Assembly: GCF_030272615.1 (NCBI RefSeq)
Contig: NC_081406.1
Span: 214,314,497 to 214,378,496, forward strand
DNA: 64,000 nt
Direction: 5' to 3'
Source: Cryptomeria japonica
Lineage: Eukaryota; Streptophyta; Pinopsida; Cupressales; Cupressaceae
The notes beneath the pieces are model-generated. The model was not told the DNA's origin and ran no database searches. It saw nothing but the letters and a program-made list of their open reading frames with translations. Position 1 is the stretch's first letter; each line of letters begins with the position of its first letter. Position numbers and translations under genes: made by a program. Shown here one piece after another: positions 9,430 through 20,607 of the stretch.

Positions 9430-10082
9430 GACATAAATTTTGTAACTTCAAGCTTGAATGGTCAAGGAAAATCCTTCACAGTCAAGAATGCTCCAAGAAA
9501 GAAGAATTATGTTGATCTAAAAGGAAAACACCAACTAAATGAAGATGACTATATTAGAGATAAGAACATAAGAAGAATGTCTAGAAGACCTCCTGCTAGA
9601 ACAAGATCAAGAAATTTTGTTGCTCACAAGACCAAACAAGTTTGGAGATAAAAAGAATCAGAAGAAATGACTGCTGAATATGTACAGCCCAAGACCAATA
9701 CCAGATTTAGAAGAAATAGAGTAAACTAGTCTACAAGATCTCCACATGTTTGGCAATTTTTTTTTGTAAGTTATAAGTCCTCCTTATATGGTTATTATTT
9801 TGAATGCAATGGTAATGGGCATAAGAAAAGTGATTATAGTAAAAGGTCTAGGAATGATCAAGGTGATTTCTCTAGGAATAGGAATGTGGTTTGTCATAGA
9901 TGTCATGCATATGAATATTAAAGTTCAATTTGTAAATTCATGCATAGATCTTCCTCCATTCATGATAGGAAGAGTCTATTTGCTGCTTCAAGAAATGTAA
10001 ACGTTAAATATCATAATTGTAACAAAGTTGGTCATATGAGTTATGAATGTAGAAAGAAATTTTTTCAATCATATAGCATCCT
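9430..10082 (+). pseudogene. gag middle part with zinc-knuckle remnants, element C
   Basis: After a frameshift between 9375 and 9454 the coding continues as GQGKSFTVKNAPRKKNYV and a basic stretch, RRPPARTRSRNFVAHKTKQV, then (stops included) YYFECNGNGHKKSDYSK, CHRCHAYE, and HNCNKVGHMSYECRKKF. These are CCHC zinc knuckles that bind RNA in gag; the last (about 10006-10062) has lost its first Cys (Tyr/His instead). The coding is cut at 10082 by element T and resumes at 18424. Confidence 0.75.
10078..10082. repeat. Target site duplication of element T (left copy; right copy 18424-18428)
   Basis: ATCCT on the left and ATCCC on the right, directly against TGTT.. and ..AACA LTR ends. The single difference is a T/C transition. 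Confidence 0.85.
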
Positions 10083-10097
10083 TGTTAGACACAATGC

Positions 10098-10125
10098 ACC
10101 ACTAAGAGGGGGGTGAATTAGTGGT
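10098..10125 (-). promoter_or_regulatory. C-rich-loop hairpin, left LTR of T
   Basis: ACCACTAA (10098-10105) pairs with TTAGTGGT (10118-10125). The right LTR has ACCACTGA / TCAGTGGT at 15978-15985 / 15998-16005. The two LTRs were identical at insertion, yet both partners of one base pair differ and pairing is kept in each. Confidence 0.8.
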
Positions 10126-10365
10126 TCTCAAACTTTTCCCTTCTAACTATTCTTTGTGAGAATACTAGTTAGGGGATATAACACAATGCAGACATATTGG
10201 TTAGTGGGGAGACCAACACAAATGCAATCAAACACAAAGGGCCATCACATAACAATAGCATGTACAAGGAAAACCCAAGATGGGAAAAACCTCAGTGAGC
10301 AATGTTGCTAGAGTCTACTACTCCAATCCAGCCTCATAATGAATCTCTATTAAAATGTTTAGGGA

Positions 10366-10498
10366 ACTAACCCAAGAAGATACAACTCCTGACTTGTTTA
10401 TGGGCTACAACCCAAAGGAGCTACAACCCCTGATTTATAGCACCAACCACTACCAGATTTATGGGCTACAACCCAAAGGAGCTACAACCCCTACATTG
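10366..10498 (-). repeat. GGGCTACAACCCAAAGGAGC repeats in T LTR
   Basis: Two good units and one weaker unit of TATGGGCTACAACCCAAAGG followed by AGCTACAACCCCT. The right LTR has an expanded version at 16247-16396, with an extra GACCAACCCCTACC unit. The same array (reverse strand) is in the LTR of element C. Confidence 0.82.
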
Positions 10499-12502
10499 AC
10501 CTACAACCTAGTGATCACAATGAAAAAATCAATTACAAAAGTAGTTATCTTGTTACAAGTGAATCTTGTAACCATTTGATATACCTTACTCTGCTGGTGA
10601 GATACATTCTTTGTTGCACCGGTACACCTCTTCTACTGCTCTCATCTACTACTTTACTATTGGTAAACTCCACCAATTCACCTCTACTCTCCTTCTTCCC
10701 TATTGGATCTCCTCCTCACTACTGTACTCTTCATTGTTACTACACTCTGTCAGTTTTATGTCTGCCTACTCTGTAGCTTCCTTCACTGATGCTTTGTCGG
10801 TATGAACACTATAGGTTCTGCACTGCTACCAGTTGAGCTCTTCAACCTCATTCTCCCTCTCCTCTATTCTCTTCTCAGATACTCGTTGAGCACTTAAATG
10901 ATTTTCTCTTACTTGCAGAAGTAACATTCAATCACTTCGTAATAGCTCTATCCTATTCTCTTCAGCAGCACAACTCTCTCATCTAGCAGTAACCATCTCT
11001 GATTTTGGCTTACCTATTTATAGACTGGTTTTCTCACCAAAAACCAATTCAAACTATGGGCAGTTAGGTTTTCCTCACTTACCTTGAGGCAAAACAAATA
11101 CAATCAGATCCTATCCAATCTGATTTCCCAAACAATTGTTACCTTACCACCACCATTGTCTTGCCTTCTTGATCATGCCTTCTATCTTTGACAATCTTCT
11201 TTTTACCCTGTCAGCTGATTTCTTGGTCAAACACCAAGATTAATTTATGTGGTTTCCTTCATCTACCTTGATCTCCTCACTCACTCTAAGTTGTCTCTTA
11301 GTTGTCCTCTAGATCTCAAGCCACAAACCTCTACAATGGTCTACAACACATTCCATGATTTGTGGGATCTGCCATTAATGTTGACCAACTTTGTAACTAC
11401 CTTATCGGTATTCATTCTATCTACCACTGCATGTAAGTTTGCCATCTTGACTCCATGTGGCATCCATATCGACCAACTACCAGCTTGGATCTCCATGTCA
11501 GTCCAGATAGGATCAATGACCAAGCACTCTACCAGTTCATCTCTTTTGCCGGTTTACTAACCCTGCTAGTGTCTCACACTTTACCGGTTGACTCCTCATG
11601 TCTGCACTTCACTAAACTATCGGTGGAACACCTAAACTAGTTTTTAGAAATGTGTATCCAAAGAATGCAAATTCCCACATAGAGGGAAATCTTTTGTATC
11701 TACACCTTGTCAATATTACTGGTGGCCTAACATACTAGTAGACACTCTTGACGACACCATGTCATCAACCTTCAACAAACTCCATATTCAATCCAGCACT
11801 TCTACTCTTATCAGCTCTGACCATATCTCAGCTAGTTTGTCAAGTTGACAACCCCATCAGTCTTCTTCTATACTAGCATCTCAACATGCCTTCTCAGTCG
11901 GTCTAGTAGATATCCCTGATTTCATGCACTTGATGCACACCTCTTCTTCCTTATCTCACAAAACTATGATGCACACAATGCGTAATAAGAGATAAGCTCC
12001 ACTTACCGATGGAGTGACACCCTATCTTCTGCATCCTGCAATGTACTCATGTGACTTCCTTGTTTGTGCATCATATCTTCAAACAGGCACATGTGATCTG
12101 GTGTTGGCACATTCATTTTTAGTCATCACTTCCCATAGTGACTACATCTTCATCTGATGGGAGTCCATCTTTTCATTCTTCCGATGTTGATGTGATTCAG
12201 GTAAGATTCTATGTCTTCATCAAAAACAACATCGAAGTACCTTGGCCAGCTAACAACCACTCACTTGGTTGACATCCTTTACTTACTGGTGATACATTGT
12301 ACCGGTAACCTATCCATCTCATTCACACAAGTTAGGAACTAACTTGTGTACCAGTAACACCAGTGGTCATCCATCTAATGACATTCTCTTCCTTACCTTA
12401 CTGGTGTCCCACAACACAATGTGATATCAAAGATTTCTCAACTTGTAGTCCTCCATGGCAGTGTTGCACAAACATATCTCATACCAGTAGTTATCCCATA
12501 CC

Positions 12503-12561
12503 AGTTGACATCAATGACAACACAATACCAACAATCTCCCCCTTTGGCATTGATGTCAACT
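12503..12561 (-). promoter_or_regulatory. Inverted repeat spanning PPT/LTR junction of T
   Basis: AGTTGACATCAATG (12503-12516, inside the LTR) and CATTGATGTCAACT (12548-12561, inside the internal region) are perfect 14-bp reverse complements. The polypurine tract and the first bases of the 3' LTR sit in the 31-nt loop. Confidence 0.85.
12534..12546 (-). other. Polypurine tract of T
   Basis: On the minus strand the sequence next to the 3' LTR reads CAAAGGGGGAGAT, a typical plus-strand primer tract. Further GGGGGAG tracts lie upstream on the minus strand at 12592-12606 and 12656-12664. Confidence 0.85.
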
Positions 12562-14055
12562 CATGTAGTATCCGACATACTACAAAATTCTTCTCCCCCT
12601 TTTCCTAATCTATGAATTATCAAAACATGTAGTATGCAGTATACTATAGAATGTTTCTCCCCCTTTGACAACAATGGAAAAGGGCACGGTTAGGGTTTCA
12701 TTCCTCCTTGTATTTACCAAGCACTGACAGAATTATTTCTCCCCATTTTTCTTTACCAGATGCATCTCACCCTTTGATACCAATTGTTACAAATTATTAC
12801 ATCTTCTCAAGTCATAGCACTTCAGATGGAAGACTCGATCATCAACTGACACCAATTGAGCATGAAAATTTTATACCATTTGTTAAAATACTCAATTGCA
12901 AAGGAATGTGTTAGTGAGCACTACTCACCTTTCGGTCAAACTGCACCACCTCTCATTTGATCCCAAATTTATTTAGAATCAAATGTGATTGTCCTATCAA
13001 TACAGCTAGCCAAATGACAAGTAGATACCCATAACAATAAAACTCTCCTGGGTATTACTACTGTAACTTCCATCATCTGTAGTTTGGGCAATTAGTGCAC
13101 CTACATTTTTAGGTTCAAGCATGTCAACCTTGCATCATAACCATTTGAACTCCCCCTGAGTCATACATCTCAGGTCCTCATCCCCGGTCAGGTCCAATAC
13201 TGGGACACTAATCTCCTCCATATACCAGTTGAGTTGTATTTATGTGATCATCAGATGATCTTTCAGCTCCATAATATCCACAACAACCTATGACATGATC
13301 CAAAATCAACACAATGCCATACAGTGCCATCACCATGCCTTAAATTAAACCGGTTAGCCCAAAGACATGCATGCTTGCATGATCAACCACTGGGCCAGCA
13401 TATGTCATTTAGGTATTTTCCAATACCACTAGAGACATGAGCTCCACATTCCATTCTATCGAGGCTATTGCAATGATCTCCAACTTTATTGCCTTACATA
13501 ACCTGCAAGTACCTGTTAGCATTTATGTTGGTAACATCCTGCACATACCGGTCTCTTGTACCAGTCCACTATTACTACCAAAGCACCTTCCTATGAATCC
13601 TAACCTTTGTGTCTTATTTCAATTGTTATTTAATCATACTTTGACACAATAGTAGTGATTCGGCTTTGATCTGTAGGTGTATAGTCAAGGCAACCTCTAC
13701 ACATTTTATCACATTTTCTTCCTTTATATTGGCAGCACCTTGTTCTTCCAAGTACCCTTCTTCCACTAAGGGCTAAATGATAAATTCAATATATTTCTCT
13801 CCCTAAGATCTTGTATCTCCTTTAGGCCTTAGGAGATATCACCTATACAATGATTGCACAGTGTCGGTCCATGGTCTTCTTCCTCCATTCCTGCTTGGTC
13901 TCATCCTTCTTCCCATTTTTAGTCTTAGGAGCAGGTCTTCCCTTATTCTACTGATGAGTCTTTCCTTTTCTAGAATTTGCATCACACACAAAAGCAATTC
14001 TATAGTAGCACACAACATCCATCCCAACTTCATTATTGGGGAATCTCTTGACATA
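12562..14055 (-). other. Non-coding internal 3' region of T
   Basis: Between the end of gag and the polypurine tract there are about 1.5 kb without a recognisable domain on either strand. Several G-rich purine tracts on the minus strand (12592, 12656, 13150) resemble extra polypurine tracts. The open frames (for example 13437-13652) show no motif. Confidence 0.6.
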
Positions 14056-14475
14056 TCAGTTTGACCATCTTCTTCTAGTCATGTTGCTATGACTAGCAAC
14101 TGAAACTGGTGGACCTCTTGCTCCTACGGGGACATCTCTCCTTTGGTTCCATGTAGGTCTCTGACTTCCATATGCTTTGTATTCAGCTTTCTGCAAAGTA
14201 TAGTTATAATGTCTTCCATGTGACTGCAGGTTCCTCTTCTTGCGCTCAAACTCTCTATAGCCAAATCTATTGCAATTATAACATACAACAACAGATGGAT
14301 TCTTTCTAGCATAGTCGGGAGAGGAAAAATGCATGTATCTACTCCTATATACATTTTTCTCATATGCATGACATCCATGAGATCCTATATTATTCATTCT
14401 TGATCTCTTTCTACATCCCTTTGCCCTATGGCCATAGCCATTACATGCAAAGTAGTAACTAGAGAAAGATGGCAT
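14056..14475 (-). pseudogene. gag C-terminal part of T: zinc knuckles
   Basis: A 139-codon frame reads YYFACNGYGHRAKGCRKRSR, then HGCHAYEKNVY, then CYNCNRFGYREFERKK. The first is a CCHC knuckle (C-N-G-Y-G-H-x4-C; its first Cys is replaced), the last keeps CxxC but its His is Tyr and its final Cys is missing. The arrangement (knuckle, CHAY segment, knuckle) is the same as in element C at 9780-10062. The gag binds the element RNA for packaging; this copy is decayed. Confidence 0.78.
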
Positions 14476-14479
14476 ATGA

Positions 14480-15860
14480 CTTATGCATGGGGAGATCTTA
14501 CCGGTTTAGCATCTCCATTTCTTCTTCTTTGAGAATGGATCCTTGGTGGTCCATTTTGTGTATCTCTTCCATCTACTCTCTTCTTTTACCACACTTGCTT
14601 TTCCCTATGGGCAGTAGCATTTCTTTGTCTTCTACCGATAGGAGGTCTTCTTTGCTACTTCCTCATTTTCCTACTTTTGGTGAAGTTGTCTTCTCCCATC
14701 TTCTCTTTACCTCTGGGATCTAAATTGTTCCTCCTTCTTGCAGAACTAACCTTCCCTTTTGTCTGCAAGTCATCACTGGTTGTGTTTAGATCAACCTTCT
14801 TCCGAGGAGAATTTTTCACTATGAAGGTTTGGCCTTTGTTTTCTCCATTGGAGGAGATAAATAGAATGTCATTATGGGGGACATTCTTGATGGTGGAGCA
14901 TTCATCAGCACCACTTCCTAACCCTTCAGTGTCCTTGACATGCTTCTACTTCTTCAACATCTTGTCCAAGGCATCACTACTACCATCAAACCAGATTCTT
15001 ACCTTGAGCTCATCTTGACACTTCTCAAGGTTATTTCAGAGAATCTCCATTTCTCCAAGAAGCTGTTGATGTTCTTCATTTTTTCCTTCTTTCCTAGATG
15101 CTTGATCATCACACTAGTACTCCTTGGTGTCTTCTGCATGAGACTTCAACTCTGAGATGCGTTTCTTAGATTCTTCAAGGCATTTTGTTAGCCAGTTCTT
15201 CTCTACTATAGCAACATTCTTGAATAGCTTGTATTCCCTTCTAACTTTACTAAGTTATTCAAGTGCATTTACAAGCTCTCCTTCAAGATCTATCTCTACT
15301 TCTTCTTCTTCTTCACCTTCACTATAAAAAAGATCTTGATGGCTATATCTATATGCCTTGTCTCCTTCTTCCTCATCATCACTATCAAACATATCTTGTC
15401 AATGGGATCTATTTACCTTATCACTTTCAAATGTGTGCTCCTTATCTTTTGATTCTTGAGCCATGAAGAGGTGGGTTCTTTCTTCATCAATGGTGCAACT
15501 ATTGGCCAATGTGCCTTCATCATCTGTAGAAGAATGAGTTATATTTCTCATAATATCTTCATAAGATGATCCTGCAGTAGTAGGCTCATCTCCATAGAGC
15601 TTCTTCAATCTCTCCCATAAGATTTTTGTTGTTGTTTTGCATCTATCCACCTATGAGGAGAAATCACTGGTGATCCCACTAAATATGACCTTCATGGCTT
15701 CTTCATTGCACAAGCATCTTTTTCTTGTTCAGATCCGCTCGGAGGACTAACATTCCTAGGGACACCATTAATAACTGCCATCTAGATATCATAACCTAGG
15801 GAGGATAGGTAGAATTATATTCTGTAACTCCAAATGCAATAGTTTGATCCATTAAGAACT
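14480..15860 (-). pseudogene. gag N-terminal and coiled-coil part of T
   Basis: Reading leftward from about 15850: a fragment of the UBN2-like domain including DRCKTTTKILWERLKKLYGD and EPTTAGSSYEDIMRN (open 15650-15399), then a degraded coiled-coil region (15350-15000, many leucine/glutamate/lysine codons, several frameshifts), then a basic segment before the zinc knuckles. The order and motifs parallel the gag of element C. At least three stops or frameshifts separate the pieces. Confidence 0.72.
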
Positions 15861-15943
15861 AGAGTAGGGGTTGACACTACACAAACCATTATGTCCTTAA
15901 GCTAGAATTTACCCAAGATTGAGAAAGCTCATCTAACTCAGAA

Positions 15944-15960
15944 CCTACACTCTGATACCA
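15944..15960 (-). other. Primer binding site of T
   Basis: The minus strand reads TGGTATCAGAGTGTAGG right after the 5' LTR end ..TCTAACAAT. The first 11 bases match the plant copia Met-tRNA site. Confidence 0.9.
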
Positions 15961-15962
15961 AT

Positions 15963-18423
15963 TGTTAGACACAATGTACCACTGAGAGAGGGGTGAATCA
16001 GTGGTTCTCAAACTTTTCCCTTCTAAGTATTCTTTGTGAGCATACTGGTTAGGGGATCTAACACAATGCATACATACTGGTTAGTGGGGAGATCAATACA
16101 AATGCAATCACACACAAAGGGCCATCACATAACACTAGCATGTACAAGGAAAACCCAAGATGGGAAAAACCTCGGTGAGCAATGCTGCTGGAGTCTACCG
16201 CTCCAATCCAACCTCACAATGAATCTTTGTTACAATGTTGAGGGCAATAACCCAAGGAGCTACAAGCCCTAACTTATTTATGGGCTACAACCCAAAGGAG
16301 CTACAACCCCTAATTTAGAGGACCAACCTAAGGAGGACCAACCCCTACCAAATTTATGGGCTACAACCCAAAGGAGCTACAACCCCTACACCGAGATACA
16401 ACTCAGTGATCACAATGAAAACATCAATTACAAGAGTAGTTATCTTGTTAAAAGTGAATCTTGTAACCATTTGATATACGTTACTCTGTCGGTGAGATAC
16501 CTTCTCTGCTGCACTGGTACACCTCTTTTGTTGCTCTCATCTACTACTTCACTGCTAGTAAACTCTACCAATTCAGCTCTACTCTCCTTCTACTTTGTTG
16601 GATCTCCTCCTCACTGCTCTACTCTTCACCAGTACTACACTCTGCCAGTTCTATGTCTACCTACTCTGCAACTTCCTTCACCTCTGCTCTGCTAGTACGA
16701 ACACTACTAGCTCTGCATTGATACCATTTGAACTCTTCAACTTGGTTCTCCCTCTCCTTTGTTCTCTTCTCAAATACTAATTGAGAACTTGATTGATTTT
16801 CTCTTACTTGCAGAAGTAACACTCAATCACTTCACATTAGCTCTATCCTCTTCTCTTCATCAACACAACTCTCTCATCCAGTAGAAACCATCTCTGATTT
16901 TGGCTTGCCTATAGACTAGTTTTCCTACCAAAAACCAATTTAAACTATGAGAGGTTAGGGTTTCCTCACTTAAATTGAGGCAAACCAAATCCAATCAGAT
17001 CTTATGCGATCTGATCACTCAGATAGCTGTTACCTTACCACTGCCATTGTCTTTCCTTCTTGATCACACCTTTTATCTTTGGCAATTTGCTTTTTACCCT
17101 GTCAGTTGATTTCTTGGTCAAACACCAAGATTTATTTTGCGGTTTCCTTCATTTGCCTCGATCCCCTCACTCAATTTGAGTTGTCTCTTAGTTGTCCTCT
17201 AGACCTTGAGCCACAAACCTCTGCAACAGCTTGCAATATGTCCCATGATTTGTAGGATCTACCATTAATGTTGACCAACTCTATAACTACCTTATTAGTG
17301 TTCATTTTATCTACCACTGCATGCAAGTCCACCACATTGACTCCATGTGGCATACATTTTGACCAACTGGCAACTTGGATCTCCATGTCGATCTAGATAG
17401 GATCACTGACCAAGCACTCTACCCGTTCATCTCTTCTGTCAGTTTACTAACCCTGCTGGTGTCTCACACTTTACTGGTTGACTCCTCATGTCTATACTTT
17501 GCTGAACTGTTGATAGAACACCTAAACCGGTCTTCAGACATGTCTATCCAAAGCATGCACATTCCCACATAGAGGGAAGTCTTATGTATCTGCACCTTGT
17601 CCATATTACTGATGGCCTTACATACTGGTATACACTCTTGATGACACCGCATCATCAACCCTCAACAAACTCCATCTTCAATCCAACCCTTCTACTCTGA
17701 TCAACTCTGACCATATCTCAGGTAGTTTGTCAAGTTGATAGACCCATCCATATTCTTCTATGTTGACATCTCAACATGCCTTCTCAGTCGATCAGGTGCA
17801 TATCCCTAATTTCATGTACTTTATGTACACCTCTTCTTCCTTATCTCACAAAACTATGATGCACACAATGCATAATAGGAGATAAGCTCTACTTATCAGT
17901 GTAGTGACACCTTGTCTTTTGCATCCTGCAATGTACTCATGTGACTTCCCTATTTGTGCAACATATCTTCAAATAGGCGAATATGATCTGGTGTTTGCAC
18001 ATTCATTTTCAGTCATCACTTCCCATAGTGACTGCATCTTCATCTGGTGGGAGTCTAGTTGTTCATTCTTCCAGTGTTGATGTGATTTAGGTAACATTCT
18101 GCCTCTTCATCACAAACAACATCCAAGCACCTTGGCCATCTGACAAGCACTCACTTGGTTGACATCCTTTACTTACTGGTGATATACTGTACTAGTAACC
18201 TATCCATCTCATTCACACAAGTCAGGCACTAACTTGTGTACTGGTAACACCAGTGGTCATCCATCTGGTGGTATTCTCTTCCTTACCTTACTGGTGTCCT
18301 ACAACACAAGGTGATATCAAAGATATATCAACCTATACTCCTCCATGGCAGTGTTGCACAAACATCTCTCATACACATAGTTATTCCATACCGATTGACA
18401 TCAATGACAACATAATGCCAACA
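15963..18423 (-). repeat. 5' LTR of element T (2461 bp)
   Basis: Aligns along its length with 10083-12533. At the place of the TATA box (11014-11022 in the other copy) it reads CCTATAGACT at about 16909: four bases (TTTA) are missing, so the promoter motif is lost in the copy that would drive transcription. The hairpin (15978-16005) is kept. The right end is ..AATGCCAACA at 18423. Confidence 0.9.
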
Positions 18424-18861
18424 ATCCCTTTCACCTTCTCTTCCAACAAAATTGCAATATATAACACTTATGCTCGGCAAGGAAGAATTGATAGAACATT
18501 TGAAATACAAAGATATGCATGGAACACAATCAAAAGTGCTTCTGGATTGTCAAGAAATTCTTTTGTTCCATCAACTGGTAACAATAGCATGGTTTGGAAA
18601 AGGATAACATTTCAGTTTGATAGATGCCCATCTACTTCTCCATTTAGGATGAACACAGTGTTCTACTACTATAGTAAATTTGGCCACACTATAAAACATT
18701 GTAGAGCAAGGTATATTCATCACAAGAATATTTATGGTGCCTCAAAGCTTGTAAATGGGAGACAAAGGAAGATCAAGCAAGTTTGGAGAAGAAAACAAGA
18801 GGATATGGTTGTGGGTAGGAATTGTGCATTAAATGCACAAGTGATGTCTCATAAAGCTTAA
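18424..18861 (+). pseudogene. gag C-terminal part of element C (after T insertion)
   Basis: The frame that starts inside T's LTR becomes meaningful after 18424: NKIAIYNTYARQGRIDRTFE, and near the end VFYYYSKFGHTIKHCRARY, a CCHC-like knuckle (Y replaces the first Cys; second replaced; G-H-x4-C intact), then a basic tail RQRKIKQVWRRKQ and a stop at 18861. It continues the gag interrupted at 10082. The upstream in-frame ATG at 18253 belongs to T's LTR and is not its start. Confidence 0.7.
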
Positions 18862-19289
18862 GGACATGCAGGACCTTGGGGGAGAAACATATAGATCACA
18901 TCTTTTACCCCCAAAATATTAAAAAGGACAAGTTGTTGCAGATATAAGGTAGATCAACTTTCAAAAGAGGACTTGGTGGAAGAAGATGAAATGTTGGAAT
19001 TTATGGTTGAAGCCTTGGTAGTACATTAAGATTCAACATTGTTGGCATACAATCATGGTTCACTGTGAAATTTCAATTGACTATATTTGCATATCTAGTT
19101 ATACCAAGAAGGATACAATTCACTGGATCAATGAAATGATAAGTTTGGTGCAACATAGAAGTGAAATAGCTAATGTAATAGCATGAGGAAAATAAGAAAT
19201 TTTATAACAACAACATAGGGGGAGATCATTGTTCAAGGGGATTGTAAAATGAATGCATGTGCAACAGATGGGAGGATAATGGATCAAGG
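18862..19289 (+). other. 3' non-coding region of element C, possible start of its 3' LTR
   Basis: No coding domain. Two purine tracts (TTGGGGGAGA at about 18875 and TAGGGGGAGATC at about 19217) look like polypurine tracts. After the second, TGTTCAAGGGGATTGT (from 19231) has weak similarity to the start of LTR C (ATTGT..TGAA..GCATGTG..CAG), so a truncated 3' LTR may begin there. If so, C had gag but no pol. The region ends where the LTR at 19290 starts. Confidence 0.45.
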
Positions 19290-20400
19290 TGTTGATAAAC
19301 TTATAAGGAACTTAGAGAGGGGGGTGAATCAGTGCAAACAAAAATAGTATTAATCTGATCACCAACTTAAACACCTTAAAACTTAATAAGCATAGGAGGA
19401 ATATCACCACATAAGCTAATTCCCAATAAAAAAATTCCACATAACACAATATATTTATACATGGAAACCCAAAAGGGAAAAACTATGGTGGGAGTTAATA
19501 CCCACAAGATTCACTATTTGTAGAATAGAAATCTTGATCGGTTAAGGCCTTATAAACATGCCCTATTAGGAGCAAACCCTATTAGGAGTCACTCAGTTAA
19601 GTGATTTAAATGATTAGCCCTATTAGGAGCTTTGACCTATTAGGATCAACCTTTCAAGAGGATTTAACACTCTAATATAGAGCTACCCTGTTAGGGGATT
19701 TACAATGTAAGGCCTATTACGACCTACCTTGTTAGGGGATTTTAAAGATGTAAATGTTAGGATAACAACAGTTCAAATGATATTCATGTAACACCTATGT
19801 GTCTAATAAGATCAGCTTCAGATCCTCAAACATGAATAACGCATCAATACAGAGCTTCATTAATCACTGCACAATCACAATCTCAATATTCACCTTCAAT
19901 CTTCTATCTCTCCTAACTTATCACACTTTTTATAGACATCAACTTAGTCAGCTACAACGTTGGAACAATTTCCTAGGTTCAATAAATCTAGACAAAATAA
20001 CTTTGCATGCCAAACTTATGTTGACCACCGACATAACAAATCAAAACCAGTGTCATTTTACCGATTTTAGTGACTTTATCACTACTGGTTAAGTGTTCAT
20101 CAGAATACCTTCTCTGTACATCAACTCTCACTTGTTCAGTTGAATCTACCAATGCGGTCATGAACATAGCTCCAAATACCTATCTCCATCACTCCTGTAA
20201 AACCACATCATTCAACTCTTCATCAATCACCTGTATCAGTTGCAAGAATGCAACTCTGTCTTTGTTTACCAGTTAAGAACCTATTTGTCGGTTCACTAGT
20301 AAATTGTCATCTATATCGGTTATACCTTACTAGTTGGCTTCCAAGACTTAGATGACCACAAAAATATTGTTTCCATTAATGACAACACAAGGCTTAGTCA
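19290..20400 (-). repeat. Probable solo LTR (copia-type, minus orientation)
   Basis: Runs TGTTGATAAAC.. to ..GGCTTAGTCA on the + strand. Near its left end it has GAGAGGGGGGTGAATCAGTG, the reverse complement of the C-rich motif found near the 3' end of the other copia-type LTRs; near its right end it has CATTAATGACAACAC, the usual start region. Between about 19560 and 19750 there are repeated CCTATTAGGAG / CTGTTAGGGGATTT units. No primer site or purine tract adjoins it. Flanks give only a weak TSD (TCAAG/TCAAA with a 1-nt offset), so it could also be a truncated element end. Confidence 0.6.
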
Positions 20401-20607
20401 TCAAACAAGAAACACAATATCTTCATCACATTCACCAATCAATCATTTACAAGTTGCAAATCACCAAGAGTCTTTATCGGTTTAGTCAAATGGCAACAAG
20501 TGTTTACCCCTTGGTGACAATTCAAGCTTGGTGTATTCATCTTGGAAAAGTAGCATGACTGTTCAGCAAGAATGAATAGATAAGATGAAACTACAGGGTA
20601 TTTCAGA
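20401..20607. other. Unassigned DNA between the 19290 LTR and element D
   Basis: 207 bp with no coding motif or repeat. Words such as ATCGGTTTAGTC are like those in the copia-type LTRs, so it may belong to an older element that was broken up. Confidence 0.4.

Larger units (their letters stand above)
10083..12533 (-). repeat. 3' LTR of element T (2451 bp)
   Basis: On the + strand it runs TGTTAGACAC.. to ..ATACCAACA. It holds the C-rich hairpin (10098-10125), a short repeat array (10366-10498) and, on the minus strand, TATAAATAG at 11014-11022. The open frames inside (for example 11249-11560) are chance. Confidence 0.9.
10083..18423 (-). mobile_element. Element T: complete gag-only LTR retrotransposon (TR-GAG type)
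   Basis: Two LTRs in the same orientation (10083-12533 and 15963-18423) bracket 3.4 kb that encodes gag only. On the minus strand the 5' LTR is on the right: a primer site (15944-15960) abuts it, and a polypurine tract (12534-12544) abuts the left LTR. TSD ATCCT (10078-10082) / ATCCC (18424-18428), one mismatch. No protease, integrase, RT or RNase H is seen, so it must have moved with enzymes from elsewhere. Terminal-repeat elements with only gag are a known plant class. It interrupts the gag of the related element C. Confidence 0.9.

Noticed and set aside
19040-19060. TGTTGGCATAC as the start of a 3' LTR of C
   Set aside because: Only the first ten bases match the 5' LTR and no purine tract precedes it.
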